A DNA stretch of 64,000 bases from Brachionus plicatilis (lineage: Eukaryota; Rotifera; Eurotatoria; Ploima; Brachionidae), in contig QEOQ01000122.1 in NCBI GenBank assembly GCA_010279815.1, forward strand, positions 630,211 to 694,210, read 5' to 3'. The first letter of the stretch is position 1. Each line of letters starts with the position of its first letter. Positions 1-12,100 of this stretch are shown in pieces. The notes below the pieces were generated by a model, which was given only the letters and a program-made list of their open reading frames with translations, was not told the DNA's origin and searched no databases. The position numbers were made by a program, and so were the translations under genes.

Positions 1-369
1 TTCATACAAAAGTTATATAAATTTTTTTCTGGATTAAATAATATTATTTATTCTATTAATTATTAAAAGGATCTTTGAATATTAGGATACATTAATTTAA
101 AATTGAGCGAACGTCAAGTAAGATATGAGCAAATTCATTAACTCGTGGCATAGAACTGTTCAAAATTTAACTTTAGAATGAGAAATTTAAGACTGACTAC
201 TATTTAAAAAACGTGAAAGCATTTTTTCTTGTTGATTTTGTATAACTGCAGATTAAGGCATCTTGAAGGCCAAATTTACTTTTTCATACGAGTAGATAAT
301 TGAAATCATATTAGAAAAAAAATTCCAAAATTTTCAAATCTTAAAAATAAGTTGTAAAATTTTTAAAAA

Positions 370-819
370 ATGGTTGGACAAAACGATGAATTGGCCTGCG
401 TTTACGCTTCCTTGATTTTGGCTGATGATAACATTGGCATCACGGTTAGTAATTTAATATATAAAGAGAAAAATATTTTTCATTTAAATTAGTTTATTTT
501 TAGAGCGACAAAATTAGTGCTATTTTGAAAGCCGCTAACTATGATATTGAGCCATACTGGCCAGGACTTTTTGCTAATGCTTTGGAGAGCGTTAATGTTA
601 GAGATTTGGTGAATAACATCGGCTCAGGTGCTTCTGCCCCAGCTCCAGGTGCTGCCGCCGCTGCTCCAGCTGCTGCCAAGGAAGAACCGAAAAAAGAGGA
701 GAAAAAGAAAGAGGAAAAGAAAGAAGAATCCGAAGACGAAGACATGGGCTTTGGTATGCTTTCTTTTTAAAATTAATTTAATTATTCATTTAATTTTTTC
801 TTTAGGTCTCTTCGATTAA
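370..819 (+). CDS. RPLP1: 60S acidic ribosomal protein P1
   Basis: Exons 370-444, 504-753 and 806-819 encode 112 residues. P1 is a component of the ribosomal stalk (P0 with two P1/P2 dimers), which recruits elongation factors on cytoplasmic ribosomes. Visible: the N-terminal dimerisation segment starting [17 protein letters not shown], the block [14 protein letters not shown], an Ala/Pro-rich hinge, a Lys/Glu-rich stretch and the acidic tail. The last intron (754-805) interrupts the invariant tail; splicing gives DMGFGLFD, the canonical P1/P2 ending. Without splicing the frame ends FGMLSF and loses the GLFD motif. Length fits the family (about 110-115 residues). Start chosen because the N-terminus matches P1 and the first intron keeps frame. 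Very confident. Confidence 0.97.
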
Positions 820-2924
820 AAACTTTGACTTTATATTATTAAATATAAAAATCAAATTAATAAAATAATTTACAAATATTTTTTTTTATTGTCTTCCCAT
901 TTAATTACAAAATATTCTCTTATTAATTTTTAGATTTATCATAAATTAATTAAAAGAGTGCTTAATTATTATTTTTAAGTTTTAATATATATTAGATTTA
1001 ATTTTTTTTAATAACAAAAAAAATTTTAAAATCTCCTTTTATTTGAATTTTACGAATTCAAAAATAAAGTTAAATATTTAGTAATCTCATAAGAAATCTC
1101 ACAATAAAGGATTACTTAGAATTTTTAAACAGAATCAAAAATTTTCTCTTCAATTAAAGGCTCTTTATTAGCATGGTCATTAGAAGCTATTCTTTTAGTT
1201 TTGATTTTCACTTTTAAACCGTTTAAATGAGCCTGAATATTCTAATAATTAATTGCATCATGATTATTATAGGCGATTTGAAAAAAATGTTCAAATTTAG
1301 CAAAAAAGAATTACATACAAACATTCAAAGTTACAAAATTAATCTTTTTAATTTTATAAAATATTGTAAATCAACCTAGAGTGAAATAAAATAAGTATGA
1401 GGTCATTTGCCGCAGTTATTCAAATTTCTTTTTTTAAACAAAAGCGAAAATGTGTAATAAATCTTCCTAGCAGCTTGACTCTCAAAGCCTTTATCTTTCT
1501 ATTCACTTTTTTTGGTATAAAAAATTTCAGAGCAAGTTTAGAACTACAAAATATTTTTTTTCGTCTTTTAGATCACTAAAAAATTCTTTAATTTTTTTAT
1601 TTTCAAATTTTTCACTTTCAGACTTCATTATGAAATTATTGAAGAAATGGCTTTTCATTGATTACCAAAAGACCAAAAAAAAAAGATTTACTAGGTTTAA
1701 AAGATAATTTTTTTTTCTCCTTTTTCGAAGAAAGGAAAAATTCCACAAAACTTCTTCAAATATTCTACGAAAATCCAAAAGATGAATGAAAAAGGTAAAA
1801 CAAAATTTATAGATTTAAAATAAGTCAAAAATTTTAATTTTTTAAATTAAAGAAAAATTTCGCTATTTATAAAATAAAATTATGAATTTCATAAAAATAG
1901 CGGTCCTAATTCTTTTGAGTGTGGTTGATTTTTATTCTTTAAAAGGTTCGACCCTAGAAAATCTTAAAATTACCCTTAATCAAAAGATCAAAGGGAAATA
2001 ATTAAATAATTAGTAGTTTATTGACGTGCTATCGAAGAGAACCATCTACTCCAAACAAAAGTAGATGTCCAGAATTATTGAACTTAGCATCAATAAGGGA
2101 TAATTGTAAAATTTTTTTGAAAAATATATTGAAATTGACAATAAATTGAGTTTTTTAAATTGATAAGATCAAGTAGGTATTAAGAATTAAGTATGAATTG
2201 GGAATGGGTAATTGTTAAGGCTATGATAAAATGATAACGAAATTGAGATAAAGATGGTTTAATTTTTTGTGTTTAAATCACAAAATGTATCCAATGTTGA
2301 AATAACATTGAAAAAGTGCGATGTTTCAAAAATTTTTTTTAGTTTTTTCAGTTTCATAAAAAAATAATTTTAAGTTAATATTGCAGGCACGAAAAACTTG
2401 TTTTTTTTTAATTTTAACTTGGGGTTTACGCTATGATGATATTTAAGACAATATTTGTAGTTGAAAAACTACCTACGCTCTGTTTTCCATTTTTTATAAA
2501 TTGAGTATTTGTTAAAATGCATCAAACGAACTACAATTATCAAAGTCTAAAATTTTTAAAGAAAAAAACAAAGTTTTTCGGGTCGGTTAGGTGAACTTTG
2601 GTTCATCTTTTAGTGGAGCAATTCTTGTTCCCAGATTTAAGTAGAGAGGGCGTTTGGGTATTTTGGATTGTTGAAAGGGTAAAACCAGGCCAATTAGATC
2701 AAATGCTATTTCTAAAGCTCCTTCAAATTAAAAAAAAAAACAAAAAAATTATTAACTTCAATATTTTATTTAAATTTTATATTCCGGGTTGTGTAAAGTT
2801 TAGTTCATTATTTAATGAAAATCTTCCAATATTAACATTTTTTTAATTCAATTTTCCAATCCAAATTCTTGAAAATGCCTGATTAAAATCTTTTTTTTCT
2901 ATCCTTTAAAATTAAAAGTTTATT
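820..2924. other. Intergenic region, no convincing gene
   Basis: AT-rich DNA between RPLP1 and the 3' end of the VHL-calpain gene. Several short open stretches exist on both strands, for example around 1140-1240 and 1420-1760 on the minus strand and 2590-2720 on both strands, where GC is higher. None shows a family motif or an exon chain that keeps one frame, so none is called. No tRNA or transposon ends recognised. Confidence 0.5.
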
Positions 2925-5900
2925 TTAAAAAGCAATATCAAACAAAATATCAAACCAAAATGTTCCATCATCTTCTTTCTCAAAATTTAATGCTTCTTTA
3001 ATTTGTGGATACTGATTCCACAAATCAGATGAATCACCCCAATCACCAGACCATTCTTTTGCATCAAATTAAAAATTTAATATTTTATTTTGATTCTCAA
3101 AAATACCGCCTCCTTTACTCCATGTATTTTGACATTTGACAAAAATAAAATCAGTTTCACAAATGTTTTCAACTATGTCCAAAAGCCCGTAGCCGTGATA
3201 ACTAACCATGCCAGTTTCTTCATCAATTAACTTTTTATTTTTCGAGTGTCGACTCGCCATGCAGCACACATTTTTTTGCTTAAAATTTTCGACAAGTTTT
3301 TCAAAAGCAGATAGGTCATTTTCGTCTTCGGGAACTTTAAAATCATCAACATCTTTCAACTCAGGCCCTAGAATCAAATAAAACAATCCATTAGCACTAA
3401 TACTATTTAATCCACTAGCTAAGTTTTTAAAAGTTCCAATTTGTTTGGACACTGCTTTTTCTATCAAAGGAACCCAAAATATGTTGTTCAATACACCCAG
3501 AGGCCCCGAGCAGAACCAATTATTTTTTTCGTTCAGTGGAAGGTAATCGTCCATGATAATTAGACGCCAACATTCGTTGTCCTTGCTCCAGAGTCTAACC
3601 ATAACCACCCCAGTAGAATTGACCATTTCTGGTCTAATAAACAAAGAGCTTATTTTATCAGGATAAGCAGCATAGATTGAGATAAGCGTCTGTAGAAACC
3701 AGCAGTTTCCTATTTGACCTTGTCTTGAGTTGTATTCTATTTTTTCATCTGGGTGAATTATAAGTGAATGGGTTTTTTCAGGTTGATAGCTTTCGATACC
3801 GAAGTCATATGAATTACCAATACTTGACAGATTGACAGAACAATCTGATTTTAAGAAAGGCTTTTTACCCAATTGAAAAATTTTTGTTTCAGATTCATCA
3901 GAAATGACCCATACATTACCAAGATGACTGTTTTGATTCACATAGCCTGATATTTTCAAATCAGTCCATCCTTAAATAAATAATTTTCAAGAAGTATAGC
4001 ATGCATTTAAAAAATTTTGAATCACATTTCCATCTTTTAAAATTATTATAGATCTTAATTTAAGGAGAGTTAAAAAAAATCCATCCGAGTTATCATTCTC
4101 AATTGAGATCTCACTTAGAACTTACGAGAAATCTTCTCATTATTCTCATTTTTTTCTCATTAATGATCCCATTGAGATCAAAATTAGAAAACTTAGAAAA
4201 ATTATTTGTTAATTTTTTAATTGAGATCTATATTAGAAAATTCCAAATTTTTAATATAATTCTCATTAAATTCTTACTTAAGATCATTAACAGATCTAAT
4301 TTAGAACAAATTTATTAAGTGAGATTTTAATGAGAAAATATGAGAAGTTTTCAAAAATTCTAAAATTTATCTTACAAAGGATATTTTAGAATTTGCACTA
4401 TTATTTAATATTTAAATTCTCAATTTAAAAATTTGAATATTCCGATAGAGAATTGGATTAATAGAAAAAATTTTAACATCAAGATTTAAATGTACTTATT
4501 TTTTTCATCTAATTGATGGAATTTTTGATCTTTACAGAAATTTTAAAAACTTGAGCATTGTATCATTAATTGTCTTTCTTGTGTAACTTTGACAAAGTAA
4601 AAATTAAAAAATTATACATGTTAGTGAAGAAAATTGCTGAGAATTGTATCAATAATAAAATATATAAACTATTAATGTTTCAAAATAATCAAAAAATGGA
4701 TAATTTTATAACAAATTTAGTGGATTCTAAATTTTCAAAGTCACGAAATAGATTCCAAACTAATAAATCGCGAAATAAAAGAAAAATGCTTTCTGATGAC
4801 AATCAATTTGATGCAGATAAAATAATACCGGAACATTCAAACAATATAGTAGACAAACAAGATGAAGAAAATGATTTATTTTCAAATGAAGAAAATAGCA
4901 TCATAAGTATAGAGGAAAATTTATCAAATACTGAAAATTCAAAATTTTCGTTCTGTGAAAATAATGAGAGAAGTGAAAGCATTGATGATTCCAAAACAAG
5001 TGATGATTTTCTTTATTCAGACTCGAATATTTTGGCTAGTGAATTTTTGGATCATTTTTTAACTATAAAACGAAGACACAACTTATCTTCACAACTTATT
5101 TTCACATACTAATTTTCATAAATTACAAGTACTCCAAAATATATCCTATAAGGCGATTTATCACCTCCCATATGAAACACCCTCAGAAATCTTCTTTTTT
5201 TTCTTGAAAATCAAAAAATTGACACAATCAAAATCAGGTTTAAAAAACTCTTTATAAGACATGTTAAAAACTGTTTTCTCTTCAAAAACGAGCTAATTTT
5301 ATCACTCATAAAGGACTATGAGGATGTTTTTGTTGAGAGCTCAAGAGAACCTGAAAAAAAGTGTCCCTTAGCAATTTTTGTCCATGAATTTCCACGGGAG
5401 TGACTTACAACAGCCAAATCTTTCAATTGTCTAGAAGCTTCCCTTTCTTAATATTCCCATTTTACTATATGTTTTTTTAAATATTGTAATACCTTATATC
5501 TGTTTCACTTTCTTTTAATATATGAACAATAGCTAAAGGAGTTTTATTACTCAAGTCTATTTAAATAATAAATAAACAATTAAAAAAAAAAATCTTATTC
5601 GGCAACAGATGATATTTTGAAATTCATTAAACTGTACTTCCTCAAGGAAATAAATGTCCTAAAAATCATTCATGTGTGGAGAAGAAAAAATTTAGTAAAC
5701 AAAATAATACTATTTATTTAGTATGTAACAATTGCGACAAATTATTGGATTCACAAGACAATTTTTCAGAAAAAAAAACAAGTTTGTTCAGATTGTAGCA
5801 GTCCTATGAATCAATTTGTGGTTTTTGATATAGAAACACAGATTTACTAATTATTGTCTGACAAGAATTATTTCTCTCAAATAGAAAATTCCTTAAAAGA

Positions 5901-7351
5901 ATGAATTTTTTCTAATGAGATTTCACATGAATCTCAAATTTTTCTACATGTAATCCACATTATATCTAAGTTAGATCTATTAAGAGATCTTAATGAGAAC
6001 GAGATCTGGGACGTTAAGAATATTTTTTTTGTTCGGTATTTGGCATGATCATTGGGAATTCACCATTTTACGAAAATTAAAAAAAATTTGTTCTTCTATT
6101 TTTAGAGAAATTTTACAAAAATTGGTGTAATTTATGGTAAAATTTAAAAAAAATGCTAAAAAACTGAAAATAATGCATCTAAATTTTGTTGAAAATACCT
6201 TAACGATTTAAAATCATTTTATTTGTACAATAGCGAAAATAAAGACAGTTTACCAAAAAATAAATCTTAGCTTAACGCGTATTTAATCAAATTGAAGGTT
6301 TTACATATTTTATATGCGAGTTCTGTATATGAAACATGGTAAAACGCATCAACTATCAAAGTCTGCTAAACAAATTTTTAACTTTAAAAAAAAAAGCTTT
6401 TAAATTTTTTATCATTTTGTTCTGTTCTTTTGAATTGAACTTAACAAAACGGTGAAAAGAAATAATTAATATTTAAAATAATATTAATTTTAAAAATTGA
6501 TTCATAAATTTTTTAAATAATATTCCTTTTAAATGAAAATAAAATCTACTTTTAGCTGTTGCTTTGTAATCAATCCAGTAAAGAACAAATTCTTTGTCTG
6601 TATCATTTACAATTTTAAAACTAAACGATTCTCCCCAGTAAACTGATGGATAAATTTTGTTTTCAGTACTTACGTCGTGTTCACTAACTCGTTTAGTTGT
6701 ACAACCAGAATCTAATTTACTCAAAGGATCATAAAAAGGATCAGTAAATTTATTATCACTGCTAAAACTTTCATAAAATGAATTAATCAAATCAGTGGTT
6801 TCGCTTGAATCGTCATAGCCATAACTTTGTAAAAGAACTGTTTCTATTTTGGTTAATTGATCCATTTTATGGTCAATAAATTTTTCCAAAAGATCAAGAT
6901 GATCGAGCTTTATTGATGGATTTGATATCCAACAAGAATCATAAACTAATTGCAGATAGCTTTCTTCAATTTTATTTACTTCTCCAAAGTAAAAATTATT
7001 TTTGTCTTCGGGAATTCTGAAATGGATTGTCTCAGACGAGGAATCATCTGCGTCAAATTGAATACGATAAACATGGTTTGTGTAGCTATTCATTTTAAGG
7101 ATTGAACCAACATTCTCCCTCAATGTTCGGCCAAGATCTGGACGAGCTTTGCCATCATAATCAATCCAAATAAATTTTAATTTTTTGCCAGAAAAATTAA
7201 TAATGTTTATTTCAATTGGATTACATGGTGGCATTGATTTTAGATTATCTAATTCAATATGGCTAAAAATAGACGGAATATCAGTATTTAGTACCTGGTT
7301 TATTAATTTGCGAGTCAAATCACCAAATTTTTGCTGTACCTGTTCGTCCAT
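2925..7351 (-). CDS. Fusion protein: two VHL-beta-like modules plus calpain cysteine protease
   Basis: Exons 7351-6550, 3970-3107 and 3055-2925 encode 598 residues. Residues about 46-100 and 243-300 resemble the beta domain of von Hippel-Lindau protein: strand motif IINFSGKKLKFIWIDYDGK in the first and KIVNDTDKEFVLYWIDYKA then VNQNSHLGNVWVISDE in the second. Residues about 340-598 are a calpain catalytic domain with the Cys motif QGQIGNCWF (Cys357), His526 in YHGYGLLDI and Asn549 in QNTWSKGGEWSGDWGD, so the triad is intact. Intron 1 (6549-3971, 2579 bases) falls inside the second VHL module and contains a decayed transposon; intron 2 (3106-3056) was placed because it restores the conserved GGEW block. 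No C2-like or EF-hand calpain domain follows. Probably an intracellular protease whose VHL-like modules bind a partner; that role is inferred. No signal peptide. Confidence 0.88.
4075..6025. mobile_element. Decayed DNA transposon in the VHL-calpain intron
   Basis: Both ends carry clustered copies of a TTCTCAtTGAGATCT-like motif in opposite orientation (about 4095-4330 and 5915-6010), resembling subterminal repeats. Between them lies a plus-strand open frame (4570-5112; plausible ATG at 4675) with a Lys/Arg/Ser stretch followed by a long acidic Asp/Glu/Ser region and FLDHFLTIKRRHNLS. A second frame continues past the stop with ISYKAIYHLPYETPSEI, and 5660-5850 encodes Cys-pair segments (LVCNNCDKLL, VCSDCSSP) in two frames. 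Together these look like a frameshifted transposase. The arrangement recalls CACTA-type transposases, but no catalytic motif is visible and the family is not established. Exact ends and target duplication not determined. Confidence 0.5.
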
Positions 7352-8639
7352 TTTAATATTTTTAAAAAATTTATCTTAAAATTATCCAGTTTGAATTTTT
7401 GATTATTTCAAAAAAAATCTAAAATTAAATATGTAAAATTTTACGTCACAGTTGCTATGCTGATGTCGGGAATAATGCTAGAATAAACTATGTCTTGATG
7501 TGTTTGATTGTTTCTATTTACTTGTAAAATAGCAATAAACAAAAATTGAGTAAATTTATGCCACTGTTTTAAGCTCTCTTGGTGACGATTTTTAAGTCAA
7601 CAATTAATAAATTTAGAATTTTGAGCTAGATTTTTATTACAATTAAAATGTTTGGGATTTAAAATAAATTTGATCAATTTATTATTTATTTATTAGTCAG
7701 TGAGCTTAAGCTCCTTCAGAAAATCAAAACATTTCTTGATCCTTTTAATAGATGATTGATTTTCAATACTAAAGTAACTAATCATTTAGAAAATAAAAAA
7801 AAGTCATATAAGGATATTAAGTAAATGTCATCAATCGTTTACTTAATATCAAACAAATTTTAGTTCAAAGGAACTAATGCTCTATACAGATTATATGATT
7901 ACTAATGCTCGATATAGAAGTTTTTAAATATTAATTTGAAGATAATTATAATTATACTAATTATTTTACATTTAAAAGAAAAACCAATGAATGAAATATA
8001 CCTAAAAAAATTAATTTTCATCATTAAATGAAATATCACTTAAGTAACAATTTGATTTTATTTATTTTATTTTTTCTTTAGTTAAATTTATCTCATTTAT
8101 CTTTATTGCATTTTGACTTTTTTTTTTAAGTTTTACTTTGAAAGAACCAAAGGTCCATACACATGAATAAATACAAAATTAAGTATACTCATTTTAGATT
8201 TCAATTAGTAAATAGCCCCTACAAGAAATGAAATATTAATAATAGTGTCGTGGATCGAAGGCCATTCCGTAGCTCAGTGATCCGATCGAATGATTTTCGG
8301 AAGATCATTATTTTTAATTCTGCTTTTGAAGATTCTTTAAAAAAATCATAAAAATCAAAACTTAAAAAAATTTAAAAATTTTAAAAATGGAATTTTTAGG
8401 TTCCTAATTTTTTTTTATAGTAAGGACTTTTGCGTTTAAAAATTTTCCCAGGACAACTGTTGAATTGGAAAATCAATTTTTAAGCAAAGCAAAAAGTCTC
8501 GAAAAAATAGTATTTATCATAGATAATATTTAAAGACTAATTTTTGCTGTTAAAAGCTTAATAAGCCTTTTAAAAAATTGATTATTTTATCGTTTTATTA
8601 TTAAATTAATTCAGTTTTATTTTTTTAAACGCTTGAAGG

Positions 8640-8755
8640 TATCGATCGTGGCTGATCGATCGCTTCGCTCGTCGATCGATCATCGAGCCGGATTTTCGGT
8701 CGTGATCGGGAAAAAAAGATCATGAGCGGCGATCATCGCTCGATAACCAGCACTA
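8640..8755. repeat. GATC/CGATCG-rich island
   Basis: About 115 bases with at least eight GATC sites, several as overlapping GATCGATC, plus ATCG/CGAG words, in DNA that is otherwise nearly free of CG dinucleotides. A shorter similar patch lies at 8250-8310. No coding frame or RNA fold recognised; origin unknown. Confidence 0.6.
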
Positions 8756-9327
8756 ATGATACTTGATGACCAGTTAACAAAACTTTTAAGATTAAAAATG
8801 AAGTTTATTTTTAATTTTTTAAACGAAATTAAAATTTTTAATTTGGGATATTTTTGATACAGCTCCAATTAAAAACTTGAAAAATTGTTTTTTTTACCTT
8901 TTTTTAACTCATACCGAGTCAAATAATTTTGAATGTAGCATTACTGTCTTTGAGGATTCTTATAATTTTCAGTTTTTTGAATTGAAAACCGACGAGATCA
9001 AATTAACTTGTTTTTAATTTAAAATTTTTTGATTTTTTTTCAAATTATCGATGATTCGTTGTTATTTCTTGGTAAAAACTAATGCAAAATGATGAATTTT
9101 CTTATTTTTCATCGGTAAACATGAATCCAACAAACGTAGGTTTTGGATATGTATTCTAGAATTCTTAAAGAATACATAAAGAATATATGTATTCTTGAAT
9201 TCATATAAGTATTTTTAATGCATTCTGAGTATTTTTCAGAGGGGAAAAATTCAAAATTTTTAAATGATGTATTCTAGAATAGTTTGAAGAAAACATATTT
9301 AAAAAATAATTGTATGTATTTAAGTAT

Positions 9328-9361
9328 ATAGTAGTAGTAGTAGTAGTAGTAATAGTAGTAG
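9328..9361. repeat. (AGT)n microsatellite
   Basis: Imperfect run of about eleven AGT units with one AAT interruption, followed within ten bases by CTGCAG. A shorter AGT run also followed by CTGCAG occurs at 54391-54410, so the pairing may belong to a dispersed repeat. Confidence 0.85.
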
Positions 9362-11258
9362 TTTAACTGCAGCATGACTATTATCATGCGAGCGCGTCAA
9401 GGACGCCATGTGGCAGTTTTAAAATTTGTCCAGTTAATTTTTATATTAAGAATACAGCAAGATACAGAAAGAATAATTGAAAAATACACAATGAATACTT
9501 CAGGAATACTTAGGGAATACTGAACATAGTCAAATAAAACAAGAAATAAAACAATTTTTTTTTATTTTGAATTTAAATATTTTAAACAAGAAAAATTATA
9601 AATTCAGAACAAGAATAATAATTGAATAAAAATTTGGGATTTAAAAAAAAGCTATTTTTGAAATCTCAATAAAATTCCTAGAAAATTAAATAAATTTTGA
9701 ATTTTTATTGCTATTTTTCTAAAAAACAAAATTCATTAATGATTTTTTTTAAATTCTTAGAAAATTTGGTTTTAATTTTATTTTTGGTTCCACTAAGAAG
9801 AGGTAAAATTGCTTTAAAATGTACAAAATTTATTTTCATAAACTTCTTTGATAAAGTCACTTTAAAATTATTTAAAATATCCAAAAGGCTATTTTAATAT
9901 CAAATTGAAACAAATTTTTGGTTCATTTTGTTGGTAATTCTTGAAAATATCTGATATAGTTTTCTATGATTAAAAAATAGTCAATGGGGATAAATGCTAA
10001 TCCATTTAAATGTGTGATATATGTTTTGAATTTTTTTTATATTCAAAGTAAAAGATGGTTGTTAAGGAGTTTAATTATTTTCAGCATCAAAAAGAAAATT
10101 TGAATTGGAATACATTGTTCAAATACATTATTCTCGTTTGCCATGGCGATCGCCACTAAAACCATCAATGTAAACAAAATTTTAACAAAAACCATCGTGA
10201 ATCAAAATAAATCTAATTTTTTTTCTAAAAAAATCAATTTTTTTATTAGTGTGATTAATATTAAATTCGTCCAAAAATAAAAAATGAAAATTTTCATTAA
10301 GAACATGATTTTTATAGCACAAAACAGAGTAATTAGTGTCCCGTCTCTATTAATTTAATCTTCCTTGTCGGATTAAATCTATTCTGTTTTAACATGACAT
10401 GGAAGGCTTTTGATTTTAGCCTTAAAACTTTTTTAATCTAATTTCTTGCTTTTAAAAGAGTCGTGAGCCCAATAGTCAAATATTTTCATATATTTATAGA
10501 AAAAAATTCCGGAAGCAAACACTTTATTTAGTTACATACAATTTTGTTAACACAAATTTTTCCTAATTAATTTTTAAGCAAATATTTTCTAAAAAATTAA
10601 TTTAGTGTGAAAAGGCGATATCATAATAACATCTTATTAATTTAAAAAAATTTTCAATAATTATTACAAAATAAATTTGTGTAAACTTTATCTTTTTATT
10701 TAAATAATAAAATTTTTAAAATTCCATAAATAAAGAATATTAACTGACCAGTTAAAAAATAATTTATTTTTTAAAAACTCAAAAATTTCTAAAATAGACT
10801 AAAATTCAAAAATTGTTATACAATAGAATTGTCTATAATTAATTCTATGCAATTATCAAAAGGAAATTAATTTAAAAAAGGCGAATTAATAATTCTATCT
10901 TATTAATGTAATTTTATCTTTTGCTAAATTTGATCTAATTGAGTTAATTTTATAAAAAGTAATTAAATTTTTTTAGAAAATGGAACCGAAATTTTAATTA
11001 TTCAGTAAAAAATGCGTTGGACTAAATAAGGTCTATTAATAAATCATCAAAATTAAAATAATTCAACACCACCTAGGTGATAGACTTAATTTTCTTTAAA
11101 TATTTTTACATTTTTTCTTTTTCCACTTTGAAAAAAAGATGCTTGCTTCTCCAAATGCAAAATTTCATAAAATTAATTAAATTATTGAATTTTGTAATTT
11201 TTATTAGTTAAAATAAAAAAATAGTTCTAATTAAAATAAAAGAATTATAGTTAAGTAA

Positions 11259-11783
11259 TTACAAAGTTTGATTCGAGTCTTCTTCTTTGCGACCATGTTT
11301 TAGGATACGAGTAAACTCGACATAGTCGAAAATTCCATCTTTAATTGGTGCATCTCTGAGCAATTCTTCGCATTCCTCCTCACTAAATCGGTCACCAAGG
11401 GTGCACAAAAAATCTCGAAGTTTTTCCTCGGGAATTTTTCCCATATTATCTTCATCAAAGCAGGCAAATGCATTCATTATCACTGTTTCAGGATCTGTAC
11501 CGTTTAGCTTGTCACCAAACATGGTCAAAAACATGGTGAAATTTATCGCTCCAGTTGCTTCATTGATCATTTCGTCTAAGTAAATATCAGTTGGATTTTT
11601 TCCCAGAGAAGCTAAAGTATCGTGCAAGTCTTCTTTGCTGATGAAGCCGTCTCTGTCCTGATCAATCATGTTAAAAGCCTCTTTGAATTCTTGGATTTGG
11701 GCCTGGTCGAACATGGCGAAAACGTTCGATGTGGCTCGCCTGGCGCGATTTTTAATGTTCGATTTCATTTTGCGTGATGACAT
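11259..11783 (-). CDS. MYL9/sqh-like: Myosin regulatory light chain (non-muscle/smooth type)
   Basis: Single exon, 174 residues, close to the usual 172. Binds the myosin II heavy-chain neck and controls motor activity through phosphorylation. Basic N-terminus with [13 protein letters not shown] places Thr18 and Ser19, the MLCK/ROCK sites, at the standard positions. EF-hand 1 is a good calcium/magnesium loop ([12 protein letters not shown]); later EF-hands are degenerate, as usual in this family. Further conserved blocks are [24 protein letters not shown] and LGDRFSEEE. Start is the first ATG. Upstream on the minus strand a TTTTTTAG acceptor lies 30 bases before it, so a 5'-UTR intron or trans-splice site is likely. 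Confidence 0.96.
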   Translation of the reverse strand: MSSRKMKSNIKNRARRATSNVFAMFDQAQIQEFKEAFNMIDQDRDGFISKEDLHDTLASLGKNPTDIYLDEMINEATGAINFTMFLTMFGDKLNGTDPETVIMNAFACFDEDNMGKIPEEKLRDFLCTLGDRFSEEECEELLRDAPIKDGIFDYVEFTRILKHGRKEEDSNQTL

Positions 11784-12018
11784 TCTTAATCAGCTTTTGG
11801 TGCTATCTTTCTAAAAAAGAAATTTTTTTTGATTAATAAACAAAATGATTAACTGATGTTTTTGATTTCGACGTCCTAAATTTTTAACGCATATACTTTT
11901 TGGGTTATTAAACGAAACAAAATTTTGCAAATTAAAATTTTTATTAAAAATTAAGAATTTTTTATGTTTAGTTTAGATTGAGAGAGACAAATTTTGATGG
12001 GTCTGTGTGACTAGCATA

Positions 12019-12091
12019 GCCGAAATAGCTCAGTTCGGAGAGCGTTAGACTGAAGATCTAAAGGTCCTTGGTTCGATCCCGAGTTTCGGCA
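12019..12091 (+). tRNA. tRNA-Phe(GAA): tRNA-Phe (anticodon GAA)
   Basis: Complete cloverleaf: acceptor stem GCCGAAA with TTTCGGC, discriminator A at 12091, D-arm GCTC/GAGC, anticodon stem TTAGA/TCTAA around loop CTGAAGA with GAA at 12052-12054, and T-arm CTTGG-TTCGATC-CCGAG (one G-U pair). The A-box and B-box promoter sequences (TAGCTCAG..., GGTTCGATCC) are present. No intron; CCA not encoded, as expected in a eukaryotic nucleus. Confidence 0.98.
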
Positions 12092-12092
12092 C

Positions 12093-12100
12093 TTTTTTTT
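12093..12100 (+). terminator. RNA polymerase III terminator of tRNA-Phe
   Basis: Run of eight T on the coding strand beginning two bases after the tRNA acceptor stem, the standard Pol III stop signal. Confidence 0.9.

Larger units (their letters stand above)
7380..11258. other. Gene-free AT-rich region with simple repeats
   Basis: No exon chain or family motif seen. Contents: a small hairpin around 7815-7855, a perfect 12-base palindrome GAGCTTAAGCTC near 7702 (also near 24808), a GATC-rich island at 8640-8755, a stretch rich in GAATAC/GTATTC at about 9150-9530, and an AGT microsatellite at 9328-9361. Confidence 0.6.

Noticed and set aside
1140..1760. Possible multi-exon minus-strand gene (frames such as NIQAHLNGLKVKIK and KDKGFESQAARKIYYT)
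   Set aside because: Exons cannot be chained in one frame, an in-frame TAG interrupts one segment, and the plus strand is equally open; no motif.
2598..2846. 82-codon plus-strand frame and an overlapping minus-strand frame in GC-richer DNA
   Set aside because: No ATG at the frame start, no family motif on either strand, and both strands open, so direction cannot be decided.
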